NCBI GenBank assembly: GCA_030684515.1
Contig: JAUXVJ010000016.1
Span: 186,001 to 250,000 of the forward strand
Reading direction: 5' to 3'
Source of the DNA: Actinomycetota bacterium
GTDB taxonomy: Bacteria; Actinomycetota; Actinomycetes; S36-B12
DNA length: 64,000 nucleotides
The notes beneath the pieces are model-generated. The model had not been told where the DNA came from, did no database searches, and was given only the letters and a program-made list of their open reading frames with translations. Shown in pieces: positions 55,376 to 64,000 of this stretch. Position numbers and translations under genes: made by a program. Every line of letters starts with the position of its first letter. Positions within the stretch are counted from its first letter, which is position 1.

Positions 55376-57043
55376 GAATTGGCTCCGCCACCACCTCTGG
55401 CGCCGGGCGCCGTCAGAATTTTCGCCTTGGGCGGGCTCGGAGAGATCGGTCGCAACATGACCGTGTTTGAGTTCGATGGTCGGCTACTCATCTTGGACTG
55501 CGGGGTCTTGTTTCCAGAAGACTCCCAGCCCGGGGTAGACCTCATCCTGCCCGATTTCGCACCCATCGCGGATCGCATGGATGATGTCGAGGCCGTCGTG
55601 CTGACGCATGGACACGAGGATCACATCGGCGCGCTGCCCTATTTGCTGCGGCTGCGCCAGGACATTCCCATCTATGGATCCCGTTTCACCTTGGCTTTGC
55701 TCGAAGGCAAACTCCGCGAACACCGGATTCCCGGCAAGGTGAATCTGATCGCCGAAGGCCAGAATCTTCAGATCGGAAATTTCGGGCTGGAGTTCCTCGC
55801 GGTGAATCACTCGATCCCTGATGCGCTGGCGCTTGCGATCCGCACACCGGGGGGCACGATCCTGCACACAGGTGACTTCAAGATGGATCAGTTGCCTCTT
55901 GACGGTCGTATTACCGACTTGAATGGCTTTGCACGCATCGGCGACCAAGGTGTTGATCTCCTGATGGTCGACAGCACCAACGCTGAAGTTCCTGGCTTTG
56001 TTGCAAGCGAACGCGACATCGAGCCAGTACTCGACAGCGTGTTTCTCCGTGCTGACGGCCGCATCATCGTGGCTTCCTTCGCCAGTCATGTGCACCGCAT
56101 CCAACAGATCATCGACATGGCCGCCCTGCACGGGCGCAGGGTTGCCCTCGTGGGACGTTCGATGGTCCGCAATATGGGAGTGGCGCGCGATCTGGGAATC
56201 CTCAAGGTTCCAGGTGGCCTGATGGTCACAGTCGATGAACTCGCAGGCCTGCCGGAAGATGAGACGGTGCTCATCTGCACTGGGTCCCAGGGTGAGCCGA
56301 TGGCGGTGCTGTCTCGCATCGCCAATCGCGATCATCCGATCAGCGTCGGGACCCAGGACACCGTGGTGTTGGCCTCTTCGCTGATCCCCGGCAACGAGAA
56401 CTCAGTCAACCGGGTTGTGAATGGACTTTCGCGTCTGGGCGCCCACGTCGTGCACAAAGGCAATGCCCTCGTGCACGTTTCCGGCCACGCTGCCGCCGGT
56501 GAGCTTCGCTACCTATACAACGTGGTGAAGCCGCGCAATGTGATGCCAGTCCACGGCGAATGGCGACACCTGCGGGCAAACAAGCAGTTGGCTATTGGCG
56601 TGGGCATCGAGCCTGATCGGGTAATTCTGGCTGACGACGGCGTTGTGGTTGACCTCGTCGATGGCAAGGCAGCCATTGTCGGCTACCTGCCCGTCGGCTT
56701 TGTCTATGTCGATGGATCAAGTGTCGGCAATGTGACAGAGAACCTGCTGAAGGACCGAAGGGTCCTCGGGGAAGAGGGCTTCATCACCATCTTCGCGGCC
56801 GTGGATCTCATCGAATCCAAGGTGGTCGCCGGCCCCGAGATTCACGCACGCGGACTCGGCTTGAAGGACGAATCTTTCAGCGTTGCCGTTGATCAGGTGC
56901 GCACGGTGCTTGAAGAGGCATTGATCAGTGGGGTGACCGATGTGCACGAACTTCAACAACGAGTTCGTCGTCAGGTCGGCAAGTGGGTCAATACCCATCA
57001 CAAGCGTCGACCGATGATCGTGCCCGTCATTATTGAGGGCTAG
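55364..57043 (+). CDS. rnj: Ribonuclease J
   Basis: Metallo-beta-lactamase/beta-CASP ribonuclease with endo- and 5'-exonuclease activity. ATG 55364 gives 559 residues starting before PGAVRIFALGGLGEIGRNM; the open frame upstream overlaps dapA and is not similar. Zinc motif HGHEDHIG is at 82-89. The beta-CASP part includes VHVSGHAAAGELRYL, and PVHGEWRHLRANKQLA follows. It follows dapA as in Mycobacterium. Confidence 0.94.
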   Translation: MTHSELAPPPPLAPGAVRIFALGGLGEIGRNMTVFEFDGRLLILDCGVLFPEDSQPGVDLILPDFAPIADRMDDVEAVVLTHGHEDHIGALPYLLRLRQDIPIYGSRFTLALLEGKLREHRIPGKVNLIAEGQNLQIGNFGLEFLAVNHSIPDALALAIRTPGGTILHTGDFKMDQLPLDGRITDLNGFARIGDQGVDLLMVDSTNAEVPGFVASERDIEPVLDSVFLRADGRIIVASFASHVHRIQQIIDMAALHGRRVALVGRSMVRNMGVARDLGILKVPGGLMVTVDELAGLPEDETVLICTGSQGEPMAVLSRIANRDHPISVGTQDTVVLASSLIPGNENSVNRVVNGLSRLGAHVVHKGNALVHVSGHAAAGELRYLYNVVKPRNVMPVHGEWRHLRANKQLAIGVGIEPDRVILADDGVVVDLVDGKAAIVGYLPVGFVYVDGSSVGNVTENLLKDRRVLGEEGFITIFAAVDLIESKVVAGPEIHARGLGLKDESFSVAVDQVRTVLEEALISGVTDVHELQQRVRRQVGKWVNTHHKRRPMIVPVIIEG

Positions 57044-57066
57044 CGCAGCCGTTTCATCGCGCTGCC

Positions 57067-57072
57067 TAGACT
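57067..57072 (+). promoter_or_regulatory. Candidate leaderless -10 for def (TAGACT)
   Basis: TAGACT begins exactly 12 bases before the def ATG. No Shine-Dalgarno is seen. Confidence 0.5.
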
Positions 57073-57078
57073 TCGCCC

Positions 57079-57621
57079 ATGTCCATCCAGGAGATCCGCC
57101 TCTTTGGCGACCCTGTGTTGCGAGTCCCGGCAGCCCCAGTGGTCACCTTCGATCGTGAATTGCGCAAGCTCGTGAAGGACCTGACGGAAACCATGATGGA
57201 TGCACCGGGGGCAGGTCTTGCCGCGCCACAGATCGGCGTCTCCCTTCGGGTCTTCACGTACTGGGTCGATGATGAACTCGGACACTTGATCAATCCCGAT
57301 CTTGACCTCTCTGATGAGCTTCAAGAGGGCGATGAGGGCTGCCTTTCACTTCCTGGTCTGTCCTTTGACACCAAGAGGGCGATGCGCGTTGTCGCGCGTG
57401 GCATGAATATGCACGGAGAGCCGATCGTCATTGAAGGCAGCGAGTTGCTGGCCCGCGCAGTGCAGCATGAGACCGATCACCTCGACGGAATTCTGTTCAT
57501 CGACCGACTTGACGAGGCCCTGCGCAAGGCCGCAATGAAGGAGATTCGAGAGTCTGAATGGTTTGGTGAAGCTCTTCCGGTGCAGTTGAGTCCGCACCCC
57601 ATCAATGCGAAGTGGCTGTAA
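57079..57621 (+). CDS. def: Peptide deformylase
   Basis: Removes the formyl group from new proteins. Metal-binding motifs are all present: GAGLAAPQIG, EGCLSLPG and QHETDHLDG. The 180-residue length is normal. It is followed after 3 bases by fmt, which adds the formyl group to initiator tRNA. Confidence 0.96.
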   Translation: MSIQEIRLFGDPVLRVPAAPVVTFDRELRKLVKDLTETMMDAPGAGLAAPQIGVSLRVFTYWVDDELGHLINPDLDLSDELQEGDEGCLSLPGLSFDTKRAMRVVARGMNMHGEPIVIEGSELLARAVQHETDHLDGILFIDRLDEALRKAAMKEIRESEWFGEALPVQLSPHPINAKWL

Positions 57622-57624
57622 CCC

Positions 57625-58554
57625 TTGCGTCTTGTGTTTGCTGGTACCCCTGAAGTCTCTGCTGTTGCCCTTCAAGCCCTCCTTGCGACCGATCACCAAA
57701 TCGTCGGGGTGATCACTCGAGCGGATGCTCCCGCGGGCCGAGGCCGAACACTGCAAAGAAGCCCTGTCGGCCGCGTGGCCGATGAACACGGCATTCCTGT
57801 TCTCCAACCCCGATCGCTCAAGGATCCGGCATTTCACGACTCATTGGCGACTCTGGAACCGGACTGCATCCCCGTAGTGGCCTACGGCAACCTCGTGCCG
57901 GTCGATCTGCTCACGGCAGCGAGATTCGGGTGGATCAACCTGCACTTCTCGCTCCTGCCGGCCTGGCGTGGTGCCGCACCAGTGCAGTGGTCAATCCTGC
58001 ACGGCGATGAGGTCACTGGGGCGAGCACCTTTCTCATCGGCCCAGGCCTAGATGACGGTCCGGTCTTTGGAAGCTTCACCGAACGCGTGCTGCCAACAGA
58101 CACTGCAGGTCAGCTGTTGGCCCGCTTGGCGCAACATGGAAGCTCGTTGTTGGTCGCCACTCTTGACGGCATTGAGGCTGGCGAACTGGTGCCGGTGGAG
58201 CAGCCAGACTCCGGTGTCAGCCTGGCTCCGAAATTGAGCAGTGACGATGCCCGCATTCGTTGGACCGACCCTTGGGTCGGTGTTGACCGCCGGATTCGCG
58301 CCACGACTCCTGAACCCGGTGCTTGGACCACTCTTGGCGCTGATCGCATCAAGGTGTCCCCGCTCCTTGAGCGAGAGCCTGAGGAAGCACCTGATCTTGC
58401 TCCTGGCCAAATCCATGTCTCCAAGGCCGCGGTGTGGGTAGGCACTGCCAGCCGCGCTGCCTGTCTGGATCAAGTGCAGGCGGCCGGCCGCAAGCTCATG
58501 AACGCGCGAGACTGGGCGCGTGGTGTTCAAGTACACGGGCTGTCATTCCAATGA
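57625..58554 (+). CDS. fmt: Methionyl-tRNA formyltransferase
   Basis: Formylates Met-tRNA for initiation. The 309-residue product has the formyltransferase core NLHFSLLPAWRGAAPVQ (family asparagine and histidine) and GLDDGP, then a C-terminal OB-like domain. The start is a TTG at 57625, 3 bases after def, with no clear Shine-Dalgarno; coupling to def translation is likely. It overlaps rsmB by 4 bases. Confidence 0.94.
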   Translation: MRLVFAGTPEVSAVALQALLATDHQIVGVITRADAPAGRGRTLQRSPVGRVADEHGIPVLQPRSLKDPAFHDSLATLEPDCIPVVAYGNLVPVDLLTAARFGWINLHFSLLPAWRGAAPVQWSILHGDEVTGASTFLIGPGLDDGPVFGSFTERVLPTDTAGQLLARLAQHGSSLLVATLDGIEAGELVPVEQPDSGVSLAPKLSSDDARIRWTDPWVGVDRRIRATTPEPGAWTTLGADRIKVSPLLEREPEEAPDLAPGQIHVSKAAVWVGTASRAACLDQVQAAGRKLMNARDWARGVQVHGLSFQ

Positions 58555-59897
58555 GCGGTGATCTTTCAAGAGAGTCCGCGCTGGAACTTCTGCGGGTCGT
58601 ACGCGTCGATGACGCCTATGCGAACCTGGCTCTGCCGGCGATCCTGCGCGCACGAAGGCTGGAAGGCCGCGATGCCGGCTTTGCAACGGAACTCGGTTAC
58701 GGAACCTTGCGCTGGCAGGGCTGGTATGACGCCATCCTGGCGACGTGTGTGACGCGTCCTTGGGACCAGGTTGATGCTGGCATGAAGGATCTGCTTCGAC
58801 TGGGCACCCACCAGCTCCTGATGATGCGCGTTCCCACCCATGCCGCAGTCGATTCGACCTGCAATCTGGCAAGAGCCGCGGGCGCTGTTGGCGGGGCGGC
58901 TTCTCGAGCCGGGTTCGTCAACGCTGTATTGCGCAAGGTGTCGGCCCGTACGGCGGATGAATGGGCAATCGAACTCGGTGTCAGTGGACCTTCTGAGAAG
59001 GAATTGGCCGTCCGCTGGTCTCATCCGCTTTGGATCGTTCGCGCCTTCTCGCAAGTGCTCGCTGACCGAAACTCCGAGCTCGCTGAACTTCTGCAAGCCG
59101 ACAACACTGCTGCTCGTCCTTCCCTTGTCGCTCGACGAATATCGACCGCCGAACTCATGGAGATCCCAGGCGTTGAAGCAGGTCGATGGTCGCCAGTGGC
59201 CGGCACCCTCATTGACGGCACTCCGGAATCCATTCCCGAGATTCGCAGTGGCCAAGTCGGAGTACAGGACGAGGGCAGTCAGTTGGTGACCTTGGCCCTG
59301 ACGCGAGTGCCCGTCTCCAGTCATGAAGGTCGATGGCTGGACATGTGCGCGGGACCCGGCGGCAAGGCAGCTCTCCTTGAATCCATTGCCTTCAATCAGG
59401 ACGTGCATCTGGTTGCCGTGGAGCCGCATGCTCATCGTGCCCAACTCGTGCGACAGTCCTTGGGACAGGACAGCGCCGCAGAAGTCCTCGTGGCGGATGC
59501 CGTTTCTCAACCGTGGGAAGGGCAGTTCGATCGGGTGCTGGTTGATGTGCCCTGCAGTGGCCTGGGGGCCCTGCGCAGACGTCCGGAATCTCGCTGGCGC
59601 CGCAAGCTCAGCGATGTCGCTGAACTGGCTCCGTTGCAGCGCTCGCTGTTGAACGCGGCAATCGCTGCTGTCGCACCCGGGGGCGTGATCGGATACGTGA
59701 CCTGCTCTCCACATTTTGCCGAGACCGAACTGGTGATCAGCGATATCCGAAAGCAGCACCCAGAGCTGCGGCTTCTTGATGCCCCGAGTTTCCTGCCGGA
59801 AGTTCCCGATGCCGCTCGAGGATCCTTTGTTCAACTCTGGCCACATCGACATGGCACTGACGCCATGTTCCTGGCGCTGCTCCAACGCCCCCTGTAA
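58551..59897 (+). CDS. rsmB: 16S rRNA (cytosine-967-C5)-methyltransferase RsmB
   Basis: SAM-dependent methyltransferase of 448 residues with an N-terminal NusB-like RNA-binding domain and a C-terminal Rossmann domain. Motifs are the SAM site [15 protein letters not shown], the [16 protein letters not shown] catalytic cysteine, and [14 protein letters not shown] 58551 overlaps the fmt stop (ATGA); the open frame extends back through fmt without similarity. Confidence 0.94.
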   Translation: MSGDLSRESALELLRVVRVDDAYANLALPAILRARRLEGRDAGFATELGYGTLRWQGWYDAILATCVTRPWDQVDAGMKDLLRLGTHQLLMMRVPTHAAVDSTCNLARAAGAVGGAASRAGFVNAVLRKVSARTADEWAIELGVSGPSEKELAVRWSHPLWIVRAFSQVLADRNSELAELLQADNTAARPSLVARRISTAELMEIPGVEAGRWSPVAGTLIDGTPESIPEIRSGQVGVQDEGSQLVTLALTRVPVSSHEGRWLDMCAGPGGKAALLESIAFNQDVHLVAVEPHAHRAQLVRQSLGQDSAAEVLVADAVSQPWEGQFDRVLVDVPCSGLGALRRRPESRWRRKLSDVAELAPLQRSLLNAAIAAVAPGGVIGYVTCSPHFAETELVISDIRKQHPELRLLDAPSFLPEVPDAARGSFVQLWPHRHGTDAMFLALLQRPL

Positions 59898-59914
59898 CAC
59901 CAGTCCGCGGCTAC

Positions 59915-59920
59915 TACTCT
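59915..59920 (+). promoter_or_regulatory. Candidate leaderless -10 for rpe (TACTCT)
   Basis: TACTCT begins exactly 12 bases before the GTG at 59927. It would also drive the riboflavin genes downstream, as no other promoter is evident before ribD. Confidence 0.5.
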
Positions 59921-59926
59921 GAGCGC

Positions 59927-60595
59927 GTGGGCCTGTTGATTTCACCGAGTGTGCTGAATGCCGATCTGTCTCACTTGGCAGACGAAGTCGCCAGGGTGGA
60001 GGCAAGTGCAGACTGGATTCACCTGGATGTCATGGACAACCATTTCGTTCCGAATCTGACCTTCGGCCTCCCAGTGGTCCAGTCATTGATTCGCAGCACC
60101 TCGTTACCCGCGGATTGCCATCTGATGATTGCGGATCCTGATCGATGGGCCCCTGCATATGCCGAGGCGGGTGCGGGCAGCGTGACCTTTCATGTGGAGG
60201 CTGCAGTCAATCCGCGCCAGATCTGCCGCGATGTCAGGGCGGCAGGAGCCCGGGCAAGCGCAGCGGTCAAGCCAGGCACCGACATCGACGTGCTTGAGGA
60301 TCTGCTTGGCGAACTGGACATGATCCTGGTGATGACAGTTGAGCCGGGATTTGGAGGCCAGTCCTTCATGGATGCGATGCTGCCCAAGATCGTGCGCGCC
60401 CGAGAATTTGCACAGCGCTCGGGAACTGACATCTGGGTACAGGTGGACGGTGGTGTCGACGCCAGCACCATCGGTCGATGCGCAGAAGCCGGTGCCAATG
60501 TCTTCGTTGCCGGATCAGCCGTCTATCGGGCTGATGACCCAGATCTGGTTGTGCAGGAACTGCGCTCCATTGCGCAGACAGCATGCAGCCACTGA
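59927..60595 (+). CDS. rpe: Ribulose-phosphate 3-epimerase
   Basis: Interconverts ribulose 5-phosphate and xylulose 5-phosphate. The 222-residue TIM barrel has [12 protein letters not shown] (metal ligands), [10 protein letters not shown] and VDGGVDA. Ribulose 5-phosphate is also the substrate of the RibB part of ribAB downstream, so the operon is metabolically linked. It overlaps ribD by 13 bases. Confidence 0.95.
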   Translation: MGLLISPSVLNADLSHLADEVARVEASADWIHLDVMDNHFVPNLTFGLPVVQSLIRSTSLPADCHLMIADPDRWAPAYAEAGAGSVTFHVEAAVNPRQICRDVRAAGARASAAVKPGTDIDVLEDLLGELDMILVMTVEPGFGGQSFMDAMLPKIVRAREFAQRSGTDIWVQVDGGVDASTIGRCAEAGANVFVAGSAVYRADDPDLVVQELRSIAQTACSH

Positions 60596-61584
60596 CCCCC
60601 GAGCGTGCTTCTGAGGCCATGCGCCAAGCGATCGCGCTTGCCTATGAAGGCCCCCGCAGTGCAAACCCTCGAGTGGGGTGCGTGATTCTTGACGTTGACG
60701 GCCAAATGGTTGGCGCTGGTTTCCATCACGGCGCGGGAACGGCACATGCTGAGGTTGAAGCGCTGGCAGCCGCTGGTGATCGGTCCAGAGGCGCTACTGC
60801 AATCGTCACTCTTGAACCGTGCAATCACGTCGGTCGTACCGGGCCTTGCACGCAGGCGTTGATCGCTGCGGGCATCAGTCGAGTGGTGTTCGCTCAATCG
60901 GATCCAACTCCGCAGGCATCTGGCGGTGCAACCGTCCTTCGCAGAGCAGGCATCGAGGTTATTGAGGGCGTTCAGCGTGCTGAAGCCAACGAGATCAACA
61001 AGGCCTGGACTCATGTACAACTCAGTGGCCGTCCCTATGTCGTGCTGAAGCTTGCTCACACCATTGATGCTCGAGTTGCCGATGGTGATAGTGGACCCAC
61101 GGCCATCTCTGGACCGCAGGCCCGCGTATTCACGCATGAACTGCGAGCGCAGAGCGATGCTGTGCTGGTGGGTACGGCCACTGCCATGGCCGACGACCCT
61201 CAGCTCACCGTGCGCGAGCTATCCGTTGAAACTCAGCCGCTGCGGGTCGTGATGGGTGAGCGCGAGCTTCCTGGGGGCCTGCGTGTGCTCAACAATGCCG
61301 CCCCGACGCTGCTCATCCGCGACCGACATCCGCTGATCGCTCTGGGAATGCTGCGTGAGCGCGGAGTTCAGCAAGTCCTGCTTGAAGGTGGACCCACGCT
61401 GGCCTCGGCCTTTCTTGAGGCTGACTGCGTCGACGAGCTCGTGTGGTTCATCGCTCCCGCGCTCATGGGGGCTGGAGTGGCTTCCTCGCATCCGATGACC
61501 AGGACTTTTCCAGTCGATGTGTCTGAGGTTCGGCTCATCGGGAATGATGTGATGGTGCGCGGGCAGATTTCCCGCGGCGCCTGA
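60583..61584 (+). CDS. ribD: Bifunctional riboflavin deaminase/reductase RibD
   Basis: Carries out the second and third steps of riboflavin synthesis. The 333 residues have an N-terminal deaminase with HAEVEAL and [12 protein letters not shown] (zinc ligands) and a C-terminal reductase with [12 protein letters not shown] and [13 protein letters not shown]. The start lies within the rpe coding sequence. Confidence 0.95.
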   Translation: MQPLTPERASEAMRQAIALAYEGPRSANPRVGCVILDVDGQMVGAGFHHGAGTAHAEVEALAAAGDRSRGATAIVTLEPCNHVGRTGPCTQALIAAGISRVVFAQSDPTPQASGGATVLRRAGIEVIEGVQRAEANEINKAWTHVQLSGRPYVVLKLAHTIDARVADGDSGPTAISGPQARVFTHELRAQSDAVLVGTATAMADDPQLTVRELSVETQPLRVVMGERELPGGLRVLNNAAPTLLIRDRHPLIALGMLRERGVQQVLLEGGPTLASAFLEADCVDELVWFIAPALMGAGVASSHPMTRTFPVDVSEVRLIGNDVMVRGQISRGA

Positions 61585-61604
61585 GTCAGCGTGAGGAAGT
61601 CCAA

Positions 61605-62198
61605 GTGTTCACCGGGATTGTCGAAGAGCGCGGCGAAGTCGTGTCGGTCCTCCTTCAGGGCGACTCGGCTCGCATGGTCATTCGCGCTGGCCTAGCGCTC
61701 CAGGACGCCAAACTGGGCGACTCGATCTCGGTCAATGGTGTTTGCCTCACCGTCGCCGAGCTTGATGACGATTCCTTCACGGCTGATGTGATGGCCGAAA
61801 CTCTCACGCGCACCTCTCTCGGTGCTGCCAGCATCGGATCTCCGGTCAACCTGGAACGGGCAATGCCGGCCCACGGTCGTCTTGGTGGTCATCTTGTGCA
61901 AGGCCATGTCGACGCCACCGGGCAAATCCTCAGCATCACTCCCGCAGAGCACTGGACGGTTGTGCGCGTTTCCCTTCCCGAGCAACTTGCTCGCTACGTC
62001 GCTGAAAAGGGTTCGATCACGGTCGATGGGGTATCGCTGACGGTCGTCAACGTCGATGACGAGTCCTTTACCGTCTCATTGATTCCCACAACCCTGCGAG
62101 AGACCACCCTTGGTGAACGCCAGGTGGGCGAGCCAGTCAATCTGGAGATTGACGTCATCGCGAAGTACGTCGAGCGATTGTTGGAGGCGCGCAAGTGA
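61605..62198 (+). CDS. ribE: Riboflavin synthase alpha subunit RibE
   Basis: Dismutates two lumazines to riboflavin. The 197 residues form two similar barrels: N half from [12 protein letters not shown] with [10 protein letters not shown] half with [16 protein letters not shown] Shine-Dalgarno GAGGAAG precedes GTG 61605. It overlaps ribAB by 4 bases (GTGA). Confidence 0.96.
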   Translation: MFTGIVEERGEVVSVLLQGDSARMVIRAGLALQDAKLGDSISVNGVCLTVAELDDDSFTADVMAETLTRTSLGAASIGSPVNLERAMPAHGRLGGHLVQGHVDATGQILSITPAEHWTVVRVSLPEQLARYVAEKGSITVDGVSLTVVNVDDESFTVSLIPTTLRETTLGERQVGEPVNLEIDVIAKYVERLLEARK

Positions 62199-63514
62199 TT
62201 CCAGCTGACGAGTTGTTCAAATCGCAGAAGCCAGCCGAGAAGGCGCACCAGCTGCTTTCGTCGAGTGCCAGGCCAGCGGCTAATGGTGGCGTGCAATTGG
62301 ACTCCATTGAAGAGGCGATCGATGCTCTTCGATCCGGTCAGGCAGTCGTCGTGGTGGACGATGAAGATCGTGAGAATGAAGGCGACCTCATCTTTGCGGC
62401 GAATGCGGCTACGGCTGAACTCACCGGTTTCATGATTCGTCACACATCCGGATACATCTGCGTTGGCATGACGGGCGCTGATCTGGATCGACTTGGTCTT
62501 CCTCCCATGACAGCGGTCAATGAGGATCGAAAGGGCACTGCATACGCGGTATCGGTGGATGCTCGTGATGTAGAGACCACAGGTATTTCTGCCAAGGACC
62601 GCGCTCACACCATTCGAGTGCTCGGCGACAGTGCTACTGATCCCTTTGATCTCACCCGCCCGGGCCACGTCATGCCGCTGCGGGCAGTTGAAGGTGGGGT
62701 CCTGCGCAGGCCGGGCCACACCGAAGCCTCGGTCGATCTTGCGCGGATGGCAGGGTTTACGCCCGCTGGCGCACTGTGCGAACTCGTCAATGACGATGGC
62801 TCGATGATGCGTGCACTTGAGTGCCGAGCCTTCGCGGATGCGAATGGACTTCGGATGATCTCGATCGCTGATCTCATCCGATTTCGTCGGCAGAACGAAG
62901 TGCAAGTAGTGCGTGTGGCTGAAACCAAGCTGCCCACTGAGTTCGGCGAATTCCGTGCTGTTGGCTTTCGAAGCGACATTGACGGCACTGATCACATGGC
63001 ATTGGTGATGGGGGATATCGCAGACGGCGAGCAGGTGCTCGTTCGTGTGCATTCCGAGTGCCTGACTGGAGACGTCTTCGGATCCTTGCGATGCGATTGT
63101 GGCCCTCAGCTCCAGGCAGCCCTGCGCCGAGTTGCTGAGGAAGGCAGGGGTGTCGTGCTCTACATGCGAGGGCATGAAGGTCGTGGCATCGGCCTTATGC
63201 ACAAGCTCATGGCGTATCGCTTGCAGGACGACGGTCGTGACACTGTCGATGCCAACCTTGATCTTGGACTCCCAGCTGACGCGCGTGACTACGGAACCGG
63301 TGCGCAGATCCTCTTTGAACTCGGAGTGCGCAGCATGCGACTGCTGACCAATAACCCTGCAAAGCGGGCTGGCCTCGAAGGCTACGGCTTGGCGATTGTT
63401 GAGCGACTTCCCTTGGAAATTGCATCGAATGTGCATAACGAGGACTACTTGAACACCAAAGCCACGCGTATGGGACACACCCTCGGCGATCAGACATCGG
63501 AAGGTTCAGCATGA
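62195..63514 (+). CDS. ribAB: Bifunctional DHBP synthase/GTP cyclohydrolase II RibAB
   Basis: Provides both starting compounds of riboflavin. The N-terminal half (RibB) has [15 protein letters not shown]; the C-terminal half (RibA) has the zinc cysteines in [17 protein letters not shown] and the GHEGRGIGL motif. The 439-residue protein has about 35 extra N-terminal residues before the RibB core. It overlaps ribE and ribH by 4 bases each. Confidence 0.96.
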   Translation: MIPADELFKSQKPAEKAHQLLSSSARPAANGGVQLDSIEEAIDALRSGQAVVVVDDEDRENEGDLIFAANAATAELTGFMIRHTSGYICVGMTGADLDRLGLPPMTAVNEDRKGTAYAVSVDARDVETTGISAKDRAHTIRVLGDSATDPFDLTRPGHVMPLRAVEGGVLRRPGHTEASVDLARMAGFTPAGALCELVNDDGSMMRALECRAFADANGLRMISIADLIRFRRQNEVQVVRVAETKLPTEFGEFRAVGFRSDIDGTDHMALVMGDIADGEQVLVRVHSECLTGDVFGSLRCDCGPQLQAALRRVAEEGRGVVLYMRGHEGRGIGLMHKLMAYRLQDDGRDTVDANLDLGLPADARDYGTGAQILFELGVRSMRLLTNNPAKRAGLEGYGLAIVERLPLEIASNVHNEDYLNTKATRMGHTLGDQTSEGSA

Positions 63515-63999
63515 GTGGCCAAGGGGCGCCCGCACTGACCATCACGGCGCCAAATGCTCGGGTGGCCATTGTTGCTGCCTCGTGGCATGTGGAGGTGATG
63601 GATGGCCTCGTCTCCGGAGCCGAGCGTGCGTGTCTGGCTGCTGGCGCCACGTCCCGCATCATTCGCGTAGCCGGATCCTTCGAACTGCCGATCGTGGCCA
63701 AGGCTTGTGCGTCCTCCGACGAATTCGACGTCGTCGTCGCACTCGGCGTCGTGATTCGCGGCGATACCCCGCACTTTGAGTATGTCTGCGCTGCTGCGAC
63801 CGATGGGCTCGCGCAGGTGGCCTTGGATTATCTGGTTCCAGTCGGTTTTGGCTTGCTGACGTGTGACACCGAGGCCCAAGCGCTCGCGCGCGCTGGACTG
63901 CCTGGTTCAAATGAGGACAAGGGCTTTGAGGCAACCCAGGCGGCCTTGGCCACCTGGCACACCGTCGCCAGCATCACGGGAGACTCAGGTCCTCAGTAG
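63511..63999 (+). CDS. ribH: 6,7-Dimethyl-8-ribityllumazine synthase
   Basis: Last but one step of riboflavin synthesis. The 162 residues have the substrate-site blocks [26 protein letters not shown] and [14 protein letters not shown] (catalytic histidine). It ends one base before the window edge, so what follows is not visible. No FMN riboswitch is evident before this operon. Confidence 0.95.
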   Translation: MSGQGAPALTITAPNARVAIVAASWHVEVMDGLVSGAERACLAAGATSRIIRVAGSFELPIVAKACASSDEFDVVVALGVVIRGDTPHFEYVCAAATDGLAQVALDYLVPVGFGLLTCDTEAQALARAGLPGSNEDKGFEATQAALATWHTVASITGDSGPQ

Positions 64000-64000
64000 G

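Noticed and set aside
59898-59926. FMN riboswitch before the riboflavin operon
   Set aside because: Only 29 bases separate rsmB and rpe, and no FMN aptamer-like sequence was seen in rpe before ribD.
58566-60005. Minus-strand ORF (479 aa) opposite rsmB and rpe
   Set aside because: Antisense to rsmB with all catalytic motifs; no domain or ribosome site of its own.
61994-63478. Long minus-strand ORF (494 aa) opposite ribE/ribAB
   Set aside because: It lies antisense to clear ribE and ribAB coding sequence and its translation has no recognisable domain; it reflects codon bias in high-GC DNA.
1-64000. CRISPR arrays, tRNA or rRNA genes, insertion sequences, prophage
   Set aside because: No spaced direct repeats, RNA gene sequences, transposases or phage genes were recognised; the only integrase-like gene is chromosomal xerC.

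Overview
This is a block of actinobacterial (Actinomycetota) chromosome of moderately high GC. The gene order is the evidence: glnD-ffh-rpsP-khpA-rimM-trmD-rplS-lepB-rnhB-yraN-comM-dprA-xerC-M23-rpsB-tsf-pyrH-frr-cdsA-rlmN, then dxr-rseP-ispG-GNAT-proS-rimP-nusA-ylxR-infB-rbfA-truB-ribF-rpsO-pnp-M16-dapB-thyX-dapA-rnj, then def-fmt-rsmB-rpe-ribD-ribE-ribAB-ribH. A ThyX-type thymidylate synthase, the KH protein after S16, a DUF4439 lipoprotein between proS and rimP, frequent GTG starts and many apparently leaderless genes all fit. Species cannot be read from the sequence. There are no tRNA, rRNA, CRISPR or insertion sequences, and no intergenic stretch exceeds 300 bases.

Region 1 (1-18839) is housekeeping: nitrogen sensing (end of glnD), signal-recognition particle, ribosomal proteins S16, L19 and S2, tRNA and rRNA modification, two signal peptidases, DNA uptake and recombination genes (comM, dprA, xerC), EF-Ts, UMP kinase, ribosome recycling and phospholipid synthesis. 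Ribosomal genes here have leaders that can fold (rplS, rpsB), and a strong terminator-like hairpin separates rpsB from tsf.

Region 2 (18887-31703) is an accessory block of about 13 kb between rlmN and dxr, genes usually neighbours in related genomes. It holds a small potassium channel, a propionyl-CoA synthetase and a polyamine uptake and breakdown cluster: class III aminotransferase, Lrp/AsnC regulator, aminobutyraldehyde-type dehydrogenase, a complete PotDABC-like transporter, a saccharopine-dehydrogenase-like oxidoreductase and a second aldehyde dehydrogenase. TACGCA/ACGCA half-sites occur in the two control regions and suggest one regulator for the cluster.

Region 3 (31725-57043) returns to the core: isoprenoid genes dxr and ispG around a site-2 protease, prolyl-tRNA synthetase, the rimP-nusA-ylxR-infB-rbfA-truB-ribF translation operon, rpsO, pnp, an M16 peptidase, and dapB, thyX, dapA and RNase J. 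Between dapB and thyX lies an unusual two-component pair. Its sensor looks like two histidine-kinase units in tandem, of which only the first keeps catalytic motifs.

Region 4 (57079-63999) carries def-fmt-rsmB and then rpe followed by the full riboflavin pathway. Across the window ten genes have a -10-like hexamer whose first base lies exactly 12 bases before the start codon, the arrangement expected for leaderless mRNAs. The most interesting items are the double-unit sensor kinase, the unassigned oxidoreductase/aldehyde dehydrogenase pair in the polyamine cluster, the phased regulator half-sites, a 17-bp duplication that makes a mini-ORF relay between dapA and rnj, and the structured ribosomal-protein leaders.
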